A DNA stretch of 9,630 nt from Thermoplasmata archaeon (GCA_021161085.1 JAGHBH010000120.1:1-9630), one strand, 5' to 3'. Numbered from the stretch's first letter, positions 1-7,591 are shown. Made by a program: numbers and translations. The notes: generated from the sequence alone by a model not told the origin.

Positions 1-1535
1 ATCTCTTCCTCCGTCTCCTCCAACCCCCCTTCTTCGGCCTCCTCGGCTACGACAGCCGACACTTCCTCTTCCGATTCCACCTCCTCTCCTTCTTCCCCTT
101 CCTCTCGGACCTCCTCGCCCTCCACGGTCCTCTCCTCCGCAACCCCCAGATCAACGGCCTCTACCACCTCTTTCTCTTCCTCCACGACCCCGCCTTCTCC
201 TTCATCTTCGGCGCCCTCGCCCTCCGCCGCTGTTTCCTCCTTCAGGCCCTCCGGCTCGGGGAACACGGGCTCTCCCTCTTCGTCGTCCCCGTACTTGTCC
301 CTCAGGAACCGGATGTCGGCCCGGACACGCCGCAGGCTCTCGGACGAGGGGGAGATGGACAGCGCCCTCTCCACGGCGGCCAGGGCCTTGTTGTACCTTC
401 CCATTCCCTTGAACGCCATGGCGGCCAGATACCAGACCCTCTCGTCCCCCGGGTCAACCCTCACGGCCTCACGGCATTCCTCCAGGCTCTCCTCGTAGCG
501 GCTCAGCTCGTTCAGGAGATGTATCCTGTTGACCCTGGCGTCCATATATGAGGGATCGCACCGGACAGCGGTCTGGTACGCTTCCAGGGCACCGTCGAGG
601 TCCCCCTTCCTCTTTCTGGCCAGTCCCAGGTTGTTCCAGGCGTTCTCCATCGTGGGGGAGACCCTGACGGCCTTCTTGAAACACTCCAGGGCCTCATCCA
701 CCTTTCCCATCTCGAACAGCGTGGCTCCCTTGTTGTTCAGCGCCCCCGCATGTTTGTCGTTGAGCTCCAACGCCCGGTCATAGCAGGCCAGCTCGTCCTC
801 GTGCATGTCCATATCGTAGAGCATCTCCGCCAGTTCCACCCACATATCGGGGTTGTTCACCTCCAGGGACAGGGCCTTCTTGTAGACCTCCACGGCCTCC
901 TCCTCCGCCCCCAGCCTGAACAGTGTGTTCGCCTTCATCCTCCACGCCTGGGAATAGGAGGGTTTGAGGTCTATTGCCTTTTCGAAATACTCCAGCGCCC
1001 TCTTGTATTTCTCCCTCTTGTACCAGCGGTTTCCCTCCTTCATCAGTTCCTCCAGATCGGCCATGCTGGGAAGGAACCGATCCTCCGGCTTTCCGGAGTC
1101 CTTCGCCCCGCCCTCCGCTCTGCCCTGATCTTCGTCCGCCCGACGGGAGTCTTTGGCTCCGACGTCCCCGAATACGGGTTCCACGCCGTATTTCGACATC
1201 AGATTTTCAAGCCCTTCCCCGTCTATTATCCTGACACCCATCTCACGGGCGTACTCCTTTGCCTCGTCGTCACATCCCTCGAGCGCTATGAAGAGAGGCT
1301 CGCCCCCGCTCTCCATCACATCCTCCACGAGCTTCTGGATATCCCTGGCGGAGGCCTTTCCCTCCTTCTTGGCCCTCAGCTTCAACGCCCCCTCTCTGTC
1401 CCCCGAGGAGACGGTCCCATTCACCTCCACCTCTCCGTCCACCACCCTGGAGGAGGCAAGGGAGACCCCCATCCTTTCCATGAGCTCGAGAATGACCTCC
1501 TGGAATCCCCTGTCGTCCAGATCCTTCAGATTCAT
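1..1535 (-). CDS. TPR protein with N-terminal restriction-endonuclease-like domain (3' end outside window)
   Basis: This reading frame is open from the ATG at 1535 to the left edge (511 codons), so the C-terminus is missing. Residues ~8-120 resemble the Mrr/restriction-endonuclease-like fold: an N-terminal helix (GFQEVILELMERMGV), a central strand pair (VEVNG, then LKLRAKK), and an ending LFIALEG...A..YAREMGVRIIDGEGL typical of that fold. The usual D...QxK catalytic set reads E37...R54-x-K56, so activity is doubtful. Residues ~125-160 form a charged linker. About seven canonical TPRs follow (~165-405; for example YKRALEYFEKAIDLKP). From ~415 on, the tail is almost all Glu, Gly and Val and very acidic. 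The start overlaps the stop of the upstream TPR gene (ATGA), with a GGAGG 8 bases ahead, so coupled translation is likely. A protein-interaction scaffold is the safest role; a DNA-related role is only suggested by the fold. Confidence 0.85.
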   Translation of the reverse strand, partial: MNLKDLDDRGFQEVILELMERMGVSLASSRVVDGEVEVNGTVSSGDREGALKLRAKKEGKASARDIQKLVEDVMESGGEPLFIALEGCDDEAKEYAREMGVRIIDGEGLENLMSKYGVEPVFGDVGAKDSRRADEDQGRAEGGAKDSGKPEDRFLPSMADLEELMKEGNRWYKREKYKRALEYFEKAIDLKPSYSQAWRMKANTLFRLGAEEEAVEVYKKALSLEVNNPDMWVELAEMLYDMDMHEDELACYDRALELNDKHAGALNNKGATLFEMGKVDEALECFKKAVRVSPTMENAWNNLGLARKRKGDLDGALEAYQTAVRCDPSYMDARVNRIHLLNELSRYEESLEECREAVRVDPGDERVWYLAAMAFKGMGRYNKALAAVERALSISPSSESLRRVRADIRFLRDKYGDDEEGEPVFPEPEGLKEETAAEGEGAEDEGEGGVVEEEKEVVEAVDLGVAEERTVEGEEVREEGEEGEEVESEEEVSAVVAEEAEEGGLEETEEE

Positions 1536-4072
1536 TCTCCACCCCTCCTCTGCGTTCTACCGGTCCTTCTCCTCCGGGAAGAGGGAGACGAGGCGCCCCC
1601 CTGGGACGTCTTGCCCGCCACACGGCTCACCGCCTTCTTGTATCTCACGCTCCCGGGATGCTTCTTCAGCAGATTCCTGTACTCGTACAACGCCTCCCGA
1701 TACCTTCCCAGCTTCTCCAGGGACTTGCCCTTTATCCACGACGCCCTCTCGCTGCCCCCCCTGTCCTCAACCACGAGGGAGGAGCTTATGGCCTCCTCGT
1801 ACCGTCCGGCCTCGTACAGAACGTCAGCCAGTTCCTCCCATATGTCGACCCTCTCCTTGTGGGCTCTGGCGGCGAAGGACAGGGCCTCCACGGCGCCGTC
1901 GTAATCACCCAGGGCGGCAAGGGCCTTTCCCTTTCCCTTCCAGTAGTCAGGGTTCTCCGGATGGAGCTTGGTCAGCTTGTCGTAGAATCTGACCGCCTCC
2001 TTGTATCTCCTCCCCCTGGAGAGCACCCTCGCTTTGTTGGCCAGGGCCTTCTCGTTGTTCCCGTCCGAGACCAGGACACGGTCGTAGCACTCCGCAGCCT
2101 CCTTGAGATGTCCCATCTCCTCCAGTATCTCCCCCCTCTCGTTCCACACCTCCAGGGCCTCGGGGTTGGATGCCAGGGCCCTCTTGAACGCCTGAAGTGC
2201 CGCCCTCTTGTCACCCAGGGCCTTCAGTATCTGCCCCTTCAGATGCCACGCCGACCAGCTCTCGGGTACCCTGCTGAGAAGTTCGTCCACGGCCTCCATG
2301 GCCTTGTCGTATTTTCCGTTGGAGTAGAACATCCTGCCCTTCTCCAGGCTGGCGCTCTCGTTCTTCGGGTCTATCTCCACCACCTTGTTGAAGGACTGGA
2401 TGGCCGCACCCCATCTCCCCATGGCCTCCAACACCTTCCCCCGCTCGAACCACAGGTTGGGGTCGGTGGCCGACACGCTTATGGCCTTCTCCAGAACGGC
2501 CAGCGCCTCCTTGTTGTTGCCCCTCTGGGCCAGCAGCCGTGCCTTTCCCCTCAAAGCGTCCACGTTGTTCTCGTTCATCTGAAGAGCGGTGTTGTAGAAC
2601 TGGAGGGCCGCACCCCATTTACCGGCGGCCTCCAGCAGATGACCCTTCCGATACCATATATCGCTGTTCTCGTTGTCCACCGAAAGAGCCTTGTCGTAGC
2701 TCCGGTTGGCATCCACCACCCTCCCCAGCATCTTTAGGGCGTCCCCCCTGAGTATCCACCCCTCCATGTCCTCCGGCGCCATGGAGACAACCTTGTTGAA
2801 CACCTCCAGGGCGTCCTCGTACTCCGCCACCTCCAGAAGCGCCCTGCCCAGACCCTTGAGCCCCCGGGGCTCCTCTTTCAACTCGAGGGCACGGTTGAAG
2901 GCATCCACAGCCTGGGGATACGCACCCTTCTTGTGAAGGCTCTCACCGAGCCACAGCCAACCCTCGTGGTTGTCCGGAGCGATGTCAACGGCCTTCCTGA
3001 ACGCACTGGCGGCCTCGTCGTATTTCCCCTGGGAGAAGAGCAGACGTCCCTTGTCGAACCACAGGGTGTCATCATACAATTTCGCCTTCGGGTTGAGCCT
3101 GAGAGCGGCCTCGTAGCATTTCACCGCCCCGTCCTCGTCTCCCAGGACGGAGAGGGCGTTGCCCTTGTTCAGCCATATCTCCTCCCTGTCCGGAGCGATG
3201 TCCAAAGCCCTGTCGTAGCAGGCGACCGCCTCCTCCATCCTTCCCATCTTCTCAAGGCTCCTGCCCTTCAGATCCCAGGCCTCCCAGAACGAGTATCTGG
3301 CCTCGATGGCCCGATCGAGATGTTCCAATGCCTTCTCGTACTCGCCCGCCTGATACAGGCTCGACGCCAGCCCGTAGAGAGCCCTCTCGTCCCGATGCTC
3401 CACCTCCAGGGCACTCCGGAAACAGTCCGCCGCCTCGTTGGCCTTCCCGCCGGAGAGAAGCAGCCATCCCCTGTTCCTCCAGGGCAGCCCGTACTCGGGA
3501 TCCAGGGATATGGCCTTGTTGTAATAATAGTCGGCCTCGCCGAAATACGCCTCCGCCATCTCCGAGGGCAGCACCCCCAGGATGTTCTCTCCCCTCCCCA
3601 TGTAGAGGAGGGCGAAGAGGTTTCCCGCAAGAAGATACAGGTCCTGGCTTCCCAGCTTCTCGTACCTTTCCTCCACGGCCTCCAGCTTGTCGAGGAGGAC
3701 GGATATGAGGGCGAGGTCATCCTTCCTCACCATGAATCTTGAGGAGGGTTCTATCTCCCTGGGGATCCCCACGTGGAGGAACATCCTCTCCACCTGGGAG
3801 AGAAACTTCACGCAGCCCTTCTTCTTCAGCCTGCTGACCCTGGTCTTCCTCAGCCGCTCTTTGAAGGAACGGCCGTCGGCCAGCATGTTCAGCTCCGGTT
3901 CTTCGCCGAGGAAGAGGGCCACCTCGCTCTCCTCGGAAAGCCTGTCCACAACGCTGCCTATCAGCGGAGAGTAGACTAGCACGGGCTCCGATATCAGCTT
4001 CTCCAGGCATCTGTCGCATACGAGAGCGGAGGCTTCTTCTCCACAGGATAAACACATCACCAGTATTACCAT
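1532..4072 (-). CDS. Long TPR-repeat protein with N-terminal zinc-finger-like motif
   Basis: An 846-residue protein. The N-terminus has C7-x2-C10-x8-C19-x2-C22, a plausible zinc-binding knuckle pair. Residues ~25-165 are an unassigned, mostly helical region that includes a basic stretch (KERLRKTRVSRLKKKGC). About 19 consecutive TPR units follow (~170-815), nearly all 34 residues long with the usual W/Y-x-x-KG-x-x-L...A...Y.KAL...P pattern. This should form a long superhelix for protein binding. The C-terminal ~25 residues are basic and Ser/Arg rich (SSRRRRTGRTQRR). No signal peptide or membrane segment is seen, so it is probably cytoplasmic. It is the first gene of a two-gene unit; its TGA overlaps the next ATG. 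The start is uncertain: ATG at 4072 fits leaderless initiation, but the Met at 4057, just before the first Cys, would also keep the finger. Partners and substrate cannot be read from the sequence. Confidence 0.88.
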   Translation of the reverse strand: MVILVMCLSCGEEASALVCDRCLEKLISEPVLVYSPLIGSVVDRLSEESEVALFLGEEPELNMLADGRSFKERLRKTRVSRLKKKGCVKFLSQVERMFLHVGIPREIEPSSRFMVRKDDLALISVLLDKLEAVEERYEKLGSQDLYLLAGNLFALLYMGRGENILGVLPSEMAEAYFGEADYYYNKAISLDPEYGLPWRNRGWLLLSGGKANEAADCFRSALEVEHRDERALYGLASSLYQAGEYEKALEHLDRAIEARYSFWEAWDLKGRSLEKMGRMEEAVACYDRALDIAPDREEIWLNKGNALSVLGDEDGAVKCYEAALRLNPKAKLYDDTLWFDKGRLLFSQGKYDEAASAFRKAVDIAPDNHEGWLWLGESLHKKGAYPQAVDAFNRALELKEEPRGLKGLGRALLEVAEYEDALEVFNKVVSMAPEDMEGWILRGDALKMLGRVVDANRSYDKALSVDNENSDIWYRKGHLLEAAGKWGAALQFYNTALQMNENNVDALRGKARLLAQRGNNKEALAVLEKAISVSATDPNLWFERGKVLEAMGRWGAAIQSFNKVVEIDPKNESASLEKGRMFYSNGKYDKAMEAVDELLSRVPESWSAWHLKGQILKALGDKRAALQAFKRALASNPEALEVWNERGEILEEMGHLKEAAECYDRVLVSDGNNEKALANKARVLSRGRRYKEAVRFYDKLTKLHPENPDYWKGKGKALAALGDYDGAVEALSFAARAHKERVDIWEELADVLYEAGRYEEAISSSLVVEDRGGSERASWIKGKSLEKLGRYREALYEYRNLLKKHPGSVRYKKAVSRVAGKTSQGGASSPSSRRRRTGRTQRRGGE
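1544..1548 (-). promoter_or_regulatory. Shine-Dalgarno for the second TPR gene
   Basis: GGAGG on the minus strand, 8 bases before the ATG at 1535. It lies inside the last codons of the upstream TPR gene (the Arg-Gly-Gly-Glu end). Together with the ATGA overlap it fixes this start codon and supports translational coupling. Confidence 0.7.
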
Positions 4073-4090
4073 CCCTTAAAGGGAGGGGAC

Positions 4091-4098
4091 AAATAAAA
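4091..4098 (-). promoter_or_regulatory. TATA-like box of the TPR gene pair
   Basis: TTTTATTT on the minus strand, preceded by a purine-rich GGAAAA that could serve as BRE. The box centre is ~22 bases from the ATG at 4072 and ~37 from the Met at 4057. No Shine-Dalgarno lies before 4072, so the mRNA would be leaderless or nearly so. The spacing is slightly short for 4072, which keeps the 4057 start open. Confidence 0.5.
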
Positions 4099-4131
4099 GG
4101 GTTTTCCAACATCTCCATTTTCTTGCATCAA

Positions 4132-4139
4132 TTTAATAT
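4132..4139 (+). promoter_or_regulatory. TATA box of the FKBP / CcdA-like genes
   Basis: TTTAATAT is close to the archaeal TATA consensus and is the clearest AT-rich octamer in the divergent gap. A start of transcription ~26 bases downstream would fall near 4161. That puts ATGs at 4145 and 4151 upstream of the mRNA and favours the Met at 4181 or 4184. Confidence 0.5.
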
Positions 4140-4183
4140 GAGGTATGCTGATGGAGACGGCGGCCCATGCGGCGGGTGATATG

Positions 4184-5506
4184 ATGACGGCAAGAAGGAA
4201 TGACAGCATCGGGATCGGCCGGGAAGCGGCGCTGCAGGCATCCTCCCTGCTGGCCGTTCTCTTCCTCGTGACGGTTACCCTGGCGGGGGCAGGCTCCCTC
4301 CTCCAGGCCATAGAAAAAGAGCCATTTGCGGTGGCGGGTTTCTCTCCAGGCGACGGAGAGGAGAATGTCGACGTCTATGGACCGATCTCCCTGGAGTTCA
4401 CCCGGCCAGTGGATGCCGGGACCCTCAAGAACGTGGTGATATCCCCCCCGGTTGTCGGCGTGTGGGAGACCGAAGGCCGTTCCGCCGTGTTCCTCCCCCA
4501 GGAGAGGATGGACAGCCACACCTCCTACACCGTGACGGTGACAGGGGCGGTGAGGTCCGAGGAGGGAAAGAGCCTCTGGACCCGGGCGGAGTTCACCTTC
4601 ACCACGGGCAACGGCAGCGCCAGGATTGTGGAGAACGGCACCTCCGTTCAGGTGGACTACATAGGATGGGTGCGGGAGGACGGCGAGTGGAGGGTTTTCG
4701 CCACCTCCCTGGCCGATGTGGTATCGGATGACGAGCATTATCCCAAGAGCGTGTTCTACCTCAGGGTGTACAAGGAGGAATTCTCCAAGCTGCGGAGGTT
4801 TCCCATAATAGTGGGAAAGGAGGAGGAGTTCAAGGTGTTCGAGGAAAGGATAATGGGCCTGCACATAGGGGACAACGTGGATTTCACCCTGGAACCAGGG
4901 ATTCCCTTCGGTGAGGAGAACACCAGCCTCATACACACCATACCTCTGAAGGAGATACTTCCCAGGGAAGAGAACGTCACCCTCGACGAGGCATACTGGA
5001 TGTTCGCCGGAAACCTGACCCTGGGGGCCCCGGGCCTTCACCCGTTCTGGGGATGGAACGTCACCCTTGTCCAGGCTGTTGAGACAGAGGATGGAGGATG
5101 CGATACCGGGGCGGATGGCGGGGAGGCAGAGGAGACAGAGGAGACAGGGGGCTGCGGCTCCCAAGAGAGATGCGGCTGGGCCATCATCCGCCACGATCCG
5201 CCGGCCGGAGCGGTCGTCCACCCCTACGGCTGGGACACCCTGGTCTCCTCCATCAATTCCACGAGCGTTAGCGTTGTCCACAACCTCTCAGAAGAGGACC
5301 TGTACGAGGTCTATTCCTTCCAGGGGTCCTTCCCTGACAGGATATTCATGGTGACGGAACTCAACCTCACGGCTGGATACGTGGTGATAGACGAGAACTG
5401 GCCGCCGGGAATAAGGGGAAAGGAGACACGGTGGTGGCTCGGGATATACGACATAAGATATCCCTGGGAACAGCCGGTCGAGGAGGAGGGGGGCTGCTGT
5501 GGATAG
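4184..5506 (+). CDS. Membrane-anchored Big_5 Ig-like domain plus FKBP-type prolyl isomerase
   Basis: 440 residues from this start. A basic N-terminus precedes one hydrophobic segment (~19-40), best read as an anchor with the rest outside the cell. Residues ~48-141 match a Big_5/SbsA-type Ig-like domain (FSPGDGEENVDVYGPISLEF, ending FTFTT). Residues ~150-432 read as an FKBP: VQVDYIGWV, VFATS, FEERIMGLHIGDNVDF, then PFGEENTSLIHTIPLKE entering the flap insert found in archaeal and SlyD-like FKBPs, and closing with VVIDENWPPGIRGK...WWLGIYDIR. The flap insert carries an acidic Gly/Cys stretch. All five Cys lie there (306, 324, 330) or at the tail (438, 439; ends GGCCG). Nine N-x-S/T sequons fit an exported glycoprotein. 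Likely role: cis-trans prolyl isomerase or chaperone at the outer membrane face. Start: GGTG at 4175-4178 sits 5 bases ahead and fits the TATA at 4132; ATG at 4151 with GAGGT at 4140-4144 is the alternative. Confidence 0.85.
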   Translation: MTARRNDSIGIGREAALQASSLLAVLFLVTVTLAGAGSLLQAIEKEPFAVAGFSPGDGEENVDVYGPISLEFTRPVDAGTLKNVVISPPVVGVWETEGRSAVFLPQERMDSHTSYTVTVTGAVRSEEGKSLWTRAEFTFTTGNGSARIVENGTSVQVDYIGWVREDGEWRVFATSLADVVSDDEHYPKSVFYLRVYKEEFSKLRRFPIIVGKEEEFKVFEERIMGLHIGDNVDFTLEPGIPFGEENTSLIHTIPLKEILPREENVTLDEAYWMFAGNLTLGAPGLHPFWGWNVTLVQAVETEDGGCDTGADGGEAEETEETGGCGSQERCGWAIIRHDPPAGAVVHPYGWDTLVSSINSTSVSVVHNLSEEDLYEVYSFQGSFPDRIFMVTELNLTAGYVVIDENWPPGIRGKETRWWLGIYDIRYPWEQPVEEEGGCCG

Positions 5507-5566
5507 CCCCTCCCGATTCCTCCGCTATCCTTTTTCCCTTCTCCCTAGCCCTCTTCCGCAAGGGGA

Positions 5567-6475
5567 ATGTCCATGAACCTCGGAGCGGTCGCCGTCATCT
5601 CCTACGCCTTCCTCTGGGGGCTCAGAAAAGGGTCCGTAATCTGTGTCACCGTATGCGCTCCGGCTCTGGCCCCCTACGTGGGCGAGAGACACACCGGATG
5701 GCGGCGCGGCCTGTGGATGGGGGTGGTGTTCAACATCCCGAGAATCCTCCTCCTCACCCTCCTCGGGGGGGCCCTGGGATGGCTGGCCTACTCCGAGGGT
5801 AGAAGGGTTCTGGACGCTTCCATCCTCCAGGCCAGCGGAGTGGTAGGATACACCATTCTGGGGGTCATACTCATGGGATACGGCTTCATCACCCTGGCCA
5901 GGACTCTGGACGAGAGGGAGACACTGAAGGAGGGAAAGATACCTCCCCCCAGGTGGCTGGCACCGGCCGGAACGGAGGGCCAGGGAAAAAAGAGGTTGAT
6001 GCTCCCCCATGCGGCCTTCTCCATGTGGATCGCCGAAAAATCGGGGGGAAAGAGGGAGGGGCTGATGCTCTCCCTATGGGGCGGCGCCCTGGGTCTGGCG
6101 TGTGTCGGGGAGACGGTCATCGCCCTCGAGACGGGGGTGCTGAGCGGCACGGTGGGGCTCTTCTCCTCCAGCCCCGAGACCTCGGCCCTGTTCGGCGCCC
6201 TGGTCATGCTCTCCTTCAGCATCGGAAGCGCCCTTCCGGTGATCCTGGTGACCGCGGTTAGCGGGGAAGCGGGGAAGAGATACACCGAAGAGTATCCAAC
6301 TGGAACGGGAGAAGAGCGTGGTGCGGGAGCCCCCGGCCTCTCAAAGGAGGACAGCCCTCTCCTCGGAAGGACGAAAAGGATGAATGACGTAAAGACGGCG
6401 GCCAGCATCCTGATGATGTCCGTGGGCGCCCTGGTGGTGTTCTTCTTCCTCCCCCGGATTCTCACCCTATTCTAG
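5567..6475 (+). CDS. CcdA/DsbD-like six-helix membrane protein
   Basis: 302 residues with six predicted membrane segments (~5-38, 48-75, 90-111, 165-192, 207-231, 278-302) in two halves of three, as in CcdA and the DsbD transmembrane domain. The first helix ends in C26-V-T-V-C30-A-P and the fourth has C179 (LGLACVGETV), which fits the helix-1/helix-4 cysteine positions used by CcdA to pass electrons across the membrane. NIPRILLLTLLGGALG in helix 2 also resembles the family. A ~50-residue charged loop separates the halves, and another charged loop lies between helices 5 and 6. Family members relay reducing power from cytoplasmic thioredoxin to extracytoplasmic thiol proteins. It starts 60 bases after the Cys-bearing FKBP gene on the same strand, probably one transcript. 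The extra Cys in CxxxC is unusual, so a related TauE- or UreH-like transporter cannot be ruled out. ATG at 5573 is an alternative start. Confidence 0.75.
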   Translation: MSMNLGAVAVISYAFLWGLRKGSVICVTVCAPALAPYVGERHTGWRRGLWMGVVFNIPRILLLTLLGGALGWLAYSEGRRVLDASILQASGVVGYTILGVILMGYGFITLARTLDERETLKEGKIPPPRWLAPAGTEGQGKKRLMLPHAAFSMWIAEKSGGKREGLMLSLWGGALGLACVGETVIALETGVLSGTVGLFSSSPETSALFGALVMLSFSIGSALPVILVTAVSGEAGKRYTEEYPTGTGEERGAGAPGLSKEDSPLLGRTKRMNDVKTAASILMMSVGALVVFFFLPRILTLF

Positions 6476-6493
6476 AAGATCTGGCGCACAACC

Positions 6494-6518
6494 ACAGCAC
6501 CGCAGAGACAGCACCGCA
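6494..6518. repeat. Short direct repeat in a convergent gap
   Basis: ACAGCACCGCA occurs at 6494-6504 and again at 6508-6518, with a partial third ACAGCAC at 6518-6524. It fills most of the 55-base gap between two convergent genes. No clear hairpin or T-run accompanies it. Function unknown; it may be simple slippage. Confidence 0.5.
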
Positions 6519-6530
6519 CAGCACACCATC

Positions 6531-7301
6531 CTACTTCTTCTCCTCAAGCAGCCTGCGGATGGCCCTGAGTTCCTCCAGCATCTCGCCCAGGAGCTTCCGC
6601 TGCTCCTCCACGGCATCCATATCCGGCCTACCGGCGGCTCCCATCTTCTCCCCCCCTGTGTCCCTGCCGGCCGACACGACATCTCCGACGCCTCCGCCCC
6701 TTATCTCCTCCACCCTGGACATTATCAGCCTCTTGAACACCTCCGGCTCTTTCAATCCCGGGATGGTCCCCTCGGCGGCCATCATGTTCATCCCGGGGCC
6801 GAATCCGCCGCCCACCGAGGCGGTCCCGGCGGTGAAGATGCCGATGGAGGAGAGGCCCAAGAGTATCTCCAGCGGCCCCCTGGTCACGGTAACATGCTGT
6901 ATCCTTTCGAAGGGGATGAAAACGTTCCTTTTCCACAGGATGCCCCGGTTGATGTTCACCCCCTTCCGGTCTATCATGAAAGAATAGCGGTCGTAGAAAA
7001 GGACAGCCCAGATGGAGGATAGGACAAAGGGCACTGCCAGCACGATGAGCAGGATGAGGAAGCAGATTCCCCCTAGGGATATCTCGTCCATGAAGATGGC
7101 CGGTATCGCCCAGCCGCCGAATGCCAGGCCGAAGAATAGGGAGACCATTCCTCCCTTTATGGCCCATGCGATCTTCACCCTGGGATGGGGATGGAGCCAT
7201 ACCCCTTCTATCCCGGCCGCCTCCCCACGGTTGGCCTGGGAATGTGCCCCTATGTGATATCTTTCCGTTCCGGGGGACCCTGATTCGTTCAAGATCACCA
7301 C
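6531..7301 (-). CDS. Membrane protein with bacterial PH-like domain (bPH_2 / DUF304, YdbS-like)
   Basis: 256 residues. The ~40-residue N-terminal region ends in WLHPHPRVKIAW, followed by two membrane segments (~47-70 and 76-103). Residues ~104-200 match the bPH_2 family: YSFMIDRKGVNINRG, then NVFIPFERIQHVTV, RGPLEILLGLSSIGIFTAGT and IPGLKEPEVF. The C-terminal ~30 residues (EEQRKLLGEMLEELRAIRRL) should form a short coiled coil. Family members with this layout sit in the cytoplasmic membrane with the PH-like domain inside; their function is mostly unknown. Residues 163-176 are an odd Gly/Met-rich insert (GGGFGPGMNMM). The start is GTG at 7301: a TATA-like box lies 26 bases upstream and there is no Shine-Dalgarno, so a leaderless mRNA is likely. 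The second GTG at 7298 or the TTG at 7292 are alternatives. It has its own promoter and converges on the CcdA-like gene. Confidence 0.82.
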   Translation of the reverse strand: MVILNESGSPGTERYHIGAHSQANRGEAAGIEGVWLHPHPRVKIAWAIKGGMVSLFFGLAFGGWAIPAIFMDEISLGGICFLILLIVLAVPFVLSSIWAVLFYDRYSFMIDRKGVNINRGILWKRNVFIPFERIQHVTVTRGPLEILLGLSSIGIFTAGTASVGGGFGPGMNMMAAEGTIPGLKEPEVFKRLIMSRVEEIRGGGVGDVVSAGRDTGGEKMGAAGRPDMDAVEEQRKLLGEMLEELRAIRRLLEEKK

Positions 7302-7322
7302 CAGGGTGTTAACCGGCGGAGG

Positions 7323-7331
7323 CTATAAAAA
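7323..7331 (-). promoter_or_regulatory. TATA-like box of the PH-domain gene; T-run may also end upstream transcript
   Basis: TTTTTATAG on the minus strand, centred 26 bases before the GTG at 7301. The five-T run sits ~30 bases after the stop of the winged-helix gene and could also serve as an archaeal T-rich terminator for that transcript. Confidence 0.5.
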
Positions 7332-7360
7332 CGTTCGTCTTCCGCCATCCACGTCGGGGG

Positions 7361-7591
7361 TCACTCCCTTTCCACCCACCATATCCATCCTCTTCTCTCG
7401 ATGGAAAGCTTCCCCTTTATCTTGCCCTGGAGCCGGAGCCTGTTGAGGAACCTCACCGAGGAGTCGGGGCACTGTCCGTCCATCCGATGCATTCTCTCCT
7501 CTATCTCCCTGGTCAGCAGGGGCTCCCTTGCCTCCCTGAGCATGGCCAGTATATATTCCTCGGCTTCCTCGTCGCTCATCACCCTTGTCAT
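7361..7591 (-). CDS. Small winged-helix DNA-binding-like protein
   Basis: 76 residues. The order fits a winged helix: helix 1 (EEAEEYILAMLRE), helix 2 (LLTREIEERM), a recognition-type helix (PDSSVRFLNRLRLQGKI), then a two-strand wing (KGKLSIERRGWIWWVE). No metal-binding or ligand-binding motif is seen; there is a single Cys (C41). The ATG at 7591 has GGTGA 4 bases ahead (7596-7600) and no earlier in-frame ATG before a stop. It overlaps the end of a 15-codon ORF by ATGA and lies 44 bases after the cysteine desulfurase on the same strand, so it is probably on that transcript. A local transcription regulator is the natural guess; its targets are unknown. It could also be a small non-DNA-binding wHTH adaptor. 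Confidence 0.75.
   Translation of the reverse strand: MTRVMSDEEAEEYILAMLREAREPLLTREIEERMHRMDGQCPDSSVRFLNRLRLQGKIKGKLSIERRGWIWWVERE

Noticed and set aside
750..1904. Long plus-strand open frame (384 codons)
   Set aside because: It runs antisense to two well-supported TPR genes. Its product is Pro/Leu/His-rich without domains, as expected from the codon bias of the opposite strand.
1658..2737. Plus-strand open frame (359 codons)
   Set aside because: Antisense to the TPR array; it shows a repetitive echo of the TPR period and no family features.
1600..4000. Regular spacing of similar motifs that might suggest a CRISPR or DNA repeat array
   Set aside because: The ~102-base period is the 34-residue TPR unit in coding sequence. 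Units differ at the DNA level and there are no identical repeats with unique spacers.
4133..5281. Minus-strand open frame (382 codons)
   Set aside because: Antisense to the Big_5-FKBP gene, which has clear domains; this product is His/Gly/Pro-rich and featureless.
5529..5537. T-run between the FKBP and CcdA-like genes as a terminator
   Set aside because: Only five T within a pyrimidine-rich stretch and no hairpin. The 60-base spacing fits one transcript, so I do not call it.
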